Shown here: positions 59,855-64,000 of the stretch, one piece after another
Position numbering within the stretch: the first letter of the stretch is position 1
Layout of the letters: each line of letters starts with the position of its first letter
DNA from: Loxodes magnus
Taxonomy: Eukaryota > Ciliophora > Karyorelictea > Loxodida > Loxodidae
Assembly (NCBI GenBank): GCA_946699065.1
Contig: CAMPDV010000011.1
Span: 372,001-436,000, forward strand
Direction: 5' to 3'
Length of the DNA: 64,000 nt
The notes under the pieces: model-generated
Told to the model about the DNA's origin: nothing
What the model saw: the letters and a program-made list of their open reading frames with translations, nothing else
Database searches by the model: none
Program-made: the position numbers and the translations under genes

Positions 59855-62692
59855 TCAATTTAATAAATAAGGAAAGGCTTTTTTATAAAAAGTAATATAA
59901 GTAACTTAAAAAAATTTCTGTACATTTATTTTTGCAGCATGATTCTTGCTTGGACTAGCTCTCCCTCCAAACATCAAATTCTTTTTCCTAATTTTATGTT
60001 CAGCTTGTGATTTTTTTATTTCTTTCTTCTTTTTAAGTTCTTCTCTTACTTCTTATATGGTTAAATATTTTTTTTCTTCTTCTTTCTTGTTTCTATCGTT
60101 CAAAATCTTTTATCTGTCAGATGGACTTAATGATTTCATTCCTAGTATTGTCTAAGTGGAAAGCTTTATCAGTTCACTTATAAATTAGTTCTTGGTATTA
60201 GAAATGGTGCTCATTCTTTTCTTTTAATTTCTTTAATTTTTTCCAACGTTCATTTCTTTAACAAACTAATCCATTCATTAACTTTTCCTTTACTCTAACG
60301 CTTTTTTAATTTTAGGATATGAACCTTTACCTTGATTTCATACTAAGATATTTTCCTTTACTATATTCCCTATTCTCTCTTCTTATTCTTCATCTTCATC
60401 TCTACCTTCACCTTCTGAATTTTGTTCTGCTTTTGCTTACAAATTTTGAATGATAATAGATGGATTTTCTGCATTTATCTCATATCTTTCAAGCTTTATT
60501 TAAGGTTCCATTGAAAATGTCTTTATTGATTATTTTCTAGTCTAATTCAAAGATTCATTTTACGAAGGCATCTTCATAATTTATCCGTTTAATTGATGGA
60601 GTGCTTATTAGCCAGTTGCTAGGCCTAATTATGTGCTAGATCTTGAGGGTGTTTAACGATCTATAGGAGTTTAGATGGGTGTATTTATAATCGCATAACT
60701 TGATACTCTAGATGGAATTTAAGCATTAGATTTAGTATTTTAAGAAGAGTTAGGACTTATAAGTTCAGAAGTAGTTGCTTATTCATTGTTAGCTACTTAA
60801 ACTATACGACGAGGCTAAATGTTAGTCGTTATGAATTTCAATTTTGAGTTTTCTTATTCATCTTATCCTTAATTTAATTCCAATTAAACTTAATTTTGAT
60901 ATATTTAATTTTTCAAATGAGTCTTCTTCCTAAGCTTATTTTAGCCTAGAATATTCTAGCCATCTTAATTAGGTTTAACAAGTAGAGGAGTTGACATGTT
61001 TTCATGGATTATAAAAGATTTACTTATCTAATTTAATTTCAAAGAAGGCTTTTTAGACTTTTGCTTAACAGTATCAACTTATAGAAAAGTGTTGTCATTA
61101 ATGCTCGAATTTTCGTTTGTTGAAGGAATGAAATGTGATATTTCAGAGTTTTATGGAAGGTTAGTTTCTAGTGTTTTATTTACTTACTAATTTAAGGAAA
61201 CTTCTTATATATTTTCTGATTTTGAAATTTTTACTTCTTAGGACTCTTTAACAAGTTTTCTGTTTTTTCTAGGAGAGAAGTTTTCTATGTTAGCAGGATT
61301 GCCCCACATAAAATTAAATTTTTTCAAATTTTAACTGCTTAATGAGTTTTATACGATCTCTTTTATAGCAGGGTCAGTATTTTTGTTCTATTTCTTTAGT
61401 TACTAAAACAATTCCTTTTCAGACATTGCACTGTATTTAGGTGAGGCTTCTTCAAATATTTCACTAAATTACACGCCTTAATTTTCAGGGAAGGCCACAA
61501 AGTTTTAGGCAACATTCTAGTTTGATATTCTAATGTTCCTAAACTTTTTATCAATAATCTCATATTCATTATCGCCTTATTTGTTCAACTAGTTTAATTT
61601 GCCTAAGTCATAATTTGCTTAGTGAAATTATCAGCCTCCTAATGTAGGCCCATCTTTTTGATTATCAATTCTAGTGAGAACTCTATTATTAACAGGACCA
61701 TCTCTCGTGATTGTAGTATCTGTCTTACATCTTACTCTTTAACTGAATCTTAATGCATCTTAACGACTTGATCCTTACTATCTTAATGTCATATAAACGA
61801 AAGCATTGAATGGGTTCACATCAAACTTTCCGTTTTGAATCTTTCTACAATTAAATGCGAAATCAAACTTTTGTAGTTTTTACTTTTCCAATCTTTATTT
61901 AGGATTTACAATCTAGAAAGGGGCTCCTAAAATTTAGTACCAATTTCCAAGGTTTTATTCATATTCCTCGTTTGGTAATTCCCTTAAAAAAAATCTATCA
62001 TAATTCATATCAAATTCTCCTTCTGGATATGGAGAAGCTGGAGAAGAGTGAGCTGTACGTGGTTTTTCCAATTAAGAAAGTCTTCCTCCAGACGCTGTAT
62101 GCTATCTTCAATGTCTAAAAAGAGGCATTTAAGTTTTCATTAAAAAGCTTTCATACTTTTGAATTTCTTTTATTTCATTTTTCTGTAATTATACCTCATA
62201 CTTTAGTTGGTCAATTATTCACTTCCTTTGCAAGTTTTCTTCTATTTTCATTTAATATTGGTCAGTTGTATTCTTCAGTTACTCTGCCTTATATTTAAAT
62301 AAGTCATTTTTTCTTTAATTTGCTTTGCCTATTTATTCTTAAAACTAAAAATTTTTCTCTTGCTGCTGTCTTTGCATTTTTTCCATGTTTTACTGAAAAA
62401 GAGGAAGAAATTTTTGACTACCCTTTCCAATTTTCTACTTTTTGTTGATATCAGCTTTCTCCTTATTTTGTTCAAACTTCTTAAATTTTTCATCAATAGT
62501 CTCCTTCAATACTTAGCTTTATCACTATCTCTCAATATTAAGCATCTTCTTTTTAATTTTAGCCTATTACGTCTTAACTTTCCTAAATATACTAGGCACC
62601 AGTTAGTCATTCTCCTTCAGAACTTAAATGTTATTTCCCAGTTTATTAAGCTGTTCCTAGTAGTCCTTATATTATTCTTTTAATTAGTCCAT
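59855..62692 (-). CDS. Long Gln/Asn-rich coiled-coil protein with central folded domain
   Basis: 945 residues, ATG at 62692, TGA at 59855-59857, frame continuous without an intron. Residues 1-~190 are coiled coil (QLKEQYKDYQEQLNKL..., MQRQQQEKNFQFQEQ). Residues ~230-330 look folded, with F/Y/G-rich sequence (YDRFFLRELPNEEYEQNLG, FDFAFNCRKIQNGKFD, NPFNAFVYMTLR, GPTLGGWQFH). The rest is low-complexity Asn/Gln/Ser with an acidic patch (EGEGRDEDEEQEE) and a basic helical end (REELKKKKEIKKSQAEHKI). The final ~20 residues after GGRASPSKNHAA are doubtful. The family is not recognised; similar layouts occur in ciliary axoneme-associated proteins. Confidence 0.75.
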
Positions 62693-63602
62693 TTATAAGG
62701 CTTACTATTTACTTTTATTAAGTATCATTAAATATTTCACCTTTTACTTCAACTAAATCAAGTCTAAGTTAAATAACTGACGTTTGTACAACTAAATATG
62801 TTAGTTTATTGAACCTTCAAATTATCGCTTTATATCTAATTGCTTGAAAACTTAGTATGCTCAAAAAACTGCTAATGAAGGATTGAGATGTAAGAGTGTA
62901 TAAAATTAGTAGGAGCAATCAGATTTACTTATGAGTTAAAAGGTAGTTAAGTAAAGCAGCTGATTTGTAATTATATAGTGGTTTAATTAATAGCTTTAAT
63001 AAATGTATCATAAGCTAGAAAATTAATCTTTAGGTACTATGAAAATAAATTATTATTGCCTAGTTTCATTTTGGCTTATCATATATGTATAGATCATTTA
63101 GCATATTATTAAATCTATTTTCAAACTATTTAATTGTATAAATCAGGCTTTATAGACTATAAAAATACTAAAGGTTATATCTACTTTGGCTTTTCCTTAA
63201 TAGTTTAGATTAATATTAAGTTTAAGTGTGATATTAATTAAACTAGCTTTAAGTGCTTTTATAGCTTTAATTTGGATTTGAAGCATACTATCATTATGTT
63301 AAAATTGGTATAAAAGAATTAGTTAAAATGAAAGAGTTTAGACAGTATAGATTTATAAATTAGTTGCTATTAATAAAGCTATAAGTACATTTACTTAATT
63401 AAACCATTTAATAGAAGTTTATAAATTATCTAAGTGATGCTACTAAAGAAATAGCCAAATATTAATTCAAATAAAAGCTTAATCCATTGATGTTTTAAGT
63501 TACTGCCAATTAAATTTTTATTATTCTTCATCTTTTTTATCTTAAAACCATTAATTTCACAGATAGCCATATAATTTATAAGCTAATTCTTGCTAAATAT
63601 TT
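62693..63602. other. AT-rich intergenic spacer
   Basis: No supported gene, RNA or repeat. Confidence 0.5.
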
Positions 63603-64000
63603 TCAGTTAATTAGCGCCAAACTTTTTCCAATACTAAGAATGAAATTTTTATATTTTTTAAATCTTTAAAAATTGACTTTTGTAGAAGCATTTTATACTA
63701 TTCTTATTATTTTTAGATAGGAGATTTTGACTCCCTTTTAAATTTGAAATGTATGAATTTTCTTAATAAATTAGTAGCTTTCTCTCATTAAAGCACACTT
63801 TCTGCTAGCAGCATAAAAAAACCCAAATATATCTATAATCTTAAATAGAGTAAGTAAGTTCTTTTCCAATTGCTTATTGGATTGCTTTAAATCTAAAATT
63901 TATTTTCTAGTTCCTGCAACTCACAAGAAATAAGTTCTCTAAAAAGTACTGTTAATCTGTTAATTCTCCTAAATATCAAGCTAGTGACTAAGACATAAAT
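63603..64000 (-). CDS. Partial hypothetical gene at right edge
   Basis: The open frame runs in from the right edge to TGA at 63603-63605, about 132 residues. The composition is convincing in the middle (ILDLKQSNKQLEKNLLTLFK, then IIDIFGFFYAASRKCALMRE). The start is outside the window or in an upstream exon; an ATG at 63996 is in another frame and would need an intron. Family not recognised. Confidence 0.4.

Noticed and set aside
62360..62683. Leu/Phe-rich plus-strand ORF
   Set aside because: It is the antisense shadow of the Lys/Glu/Gln-rich coiled coil of the gene at 59855-62692.

Overview
This is nuclear DNA of a ciliate, best explained as a karyorelictid such as Loxodes or a relative. Long open frames appear only if TAA and TAG are read as glutamine. 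TGA is read two ways: it encodes tryptophan inside genes, often at positions where the protein family has an invariant Trp (MYB repeats, AGC kinase DWWSFG, acyl-CoA dehydrogenase, RING2), and it also ends every gene whose end can be placed. This matches the context-dependent karyorelict nuclear code. The DNA is very AT-rich. Introns are tiny (16-35 nt, GTA...AG) and genes are often only 5-60 bp apart. All coordinates were derived by hand translation; introns are placed by frame continuity and homology.

Layout. 1-6.4 kb: the 3' part of a PAS/multipass membrane protein (+), an LRR coiled-coil protein (-) and an unknown small protein (+). 7.8-11.6 kb: an inactive E2-like protein (+), an EF-hand protein (-) and a small unknown ORF (-). 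13.1-19.4 kb is dense: an acyl-CoA dehydrogenase fused in frame to an AlaX-type tRNA-editing domain (-), a B-box/EF-hand protein (+), SmE (-) and an F-box-like protein (-). 19.5-22.5 kb is an accessory-looking stretch: two diverged copies of a pseudoknot-forming RNA-like element, a degenerate ~19 bp tandem repeat, a third element with a perfect-helix pseudoknot, a poorly resolved gene and a GC-rich block. 22.5-25.4 kb: a small hypothetical gene and an AGC kinase. 25.9-34.1 kb: one 2,724-residue channel with four cyclic-nucleotide-gated repeats. 35-43 kb: DOT1-like methyltransferase, RAP-domain protein, RBR E3 ligase and a coiled-coil protein. 43-48 kb: a second coiled-coil protein, proteasome alpha subunit PSMA6, an FCP/SCP-type phosphatase and proteasome ATPase RPT1. 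48.9-56.5 kb: MYB, IQ/ankyrin protein and importin-5. 58-64 kb: LSM12-like, a long low-complexity coiled-coil protein and a partial gene at the right edge.

Most genes are housekeeping or ciliary-style genes, with no obvious operon logic. The exception is a small proteasome neighbourhood (PSMA6 and RPT1 about 1.1 kb apart, flanking a phosphatase). The strongest candidates for something new are the four-repeat channel with four different pore signatures, the dehydrogenase-AlaX fusion, and the pseudoknotted elements at 19.5-20.3 kb.
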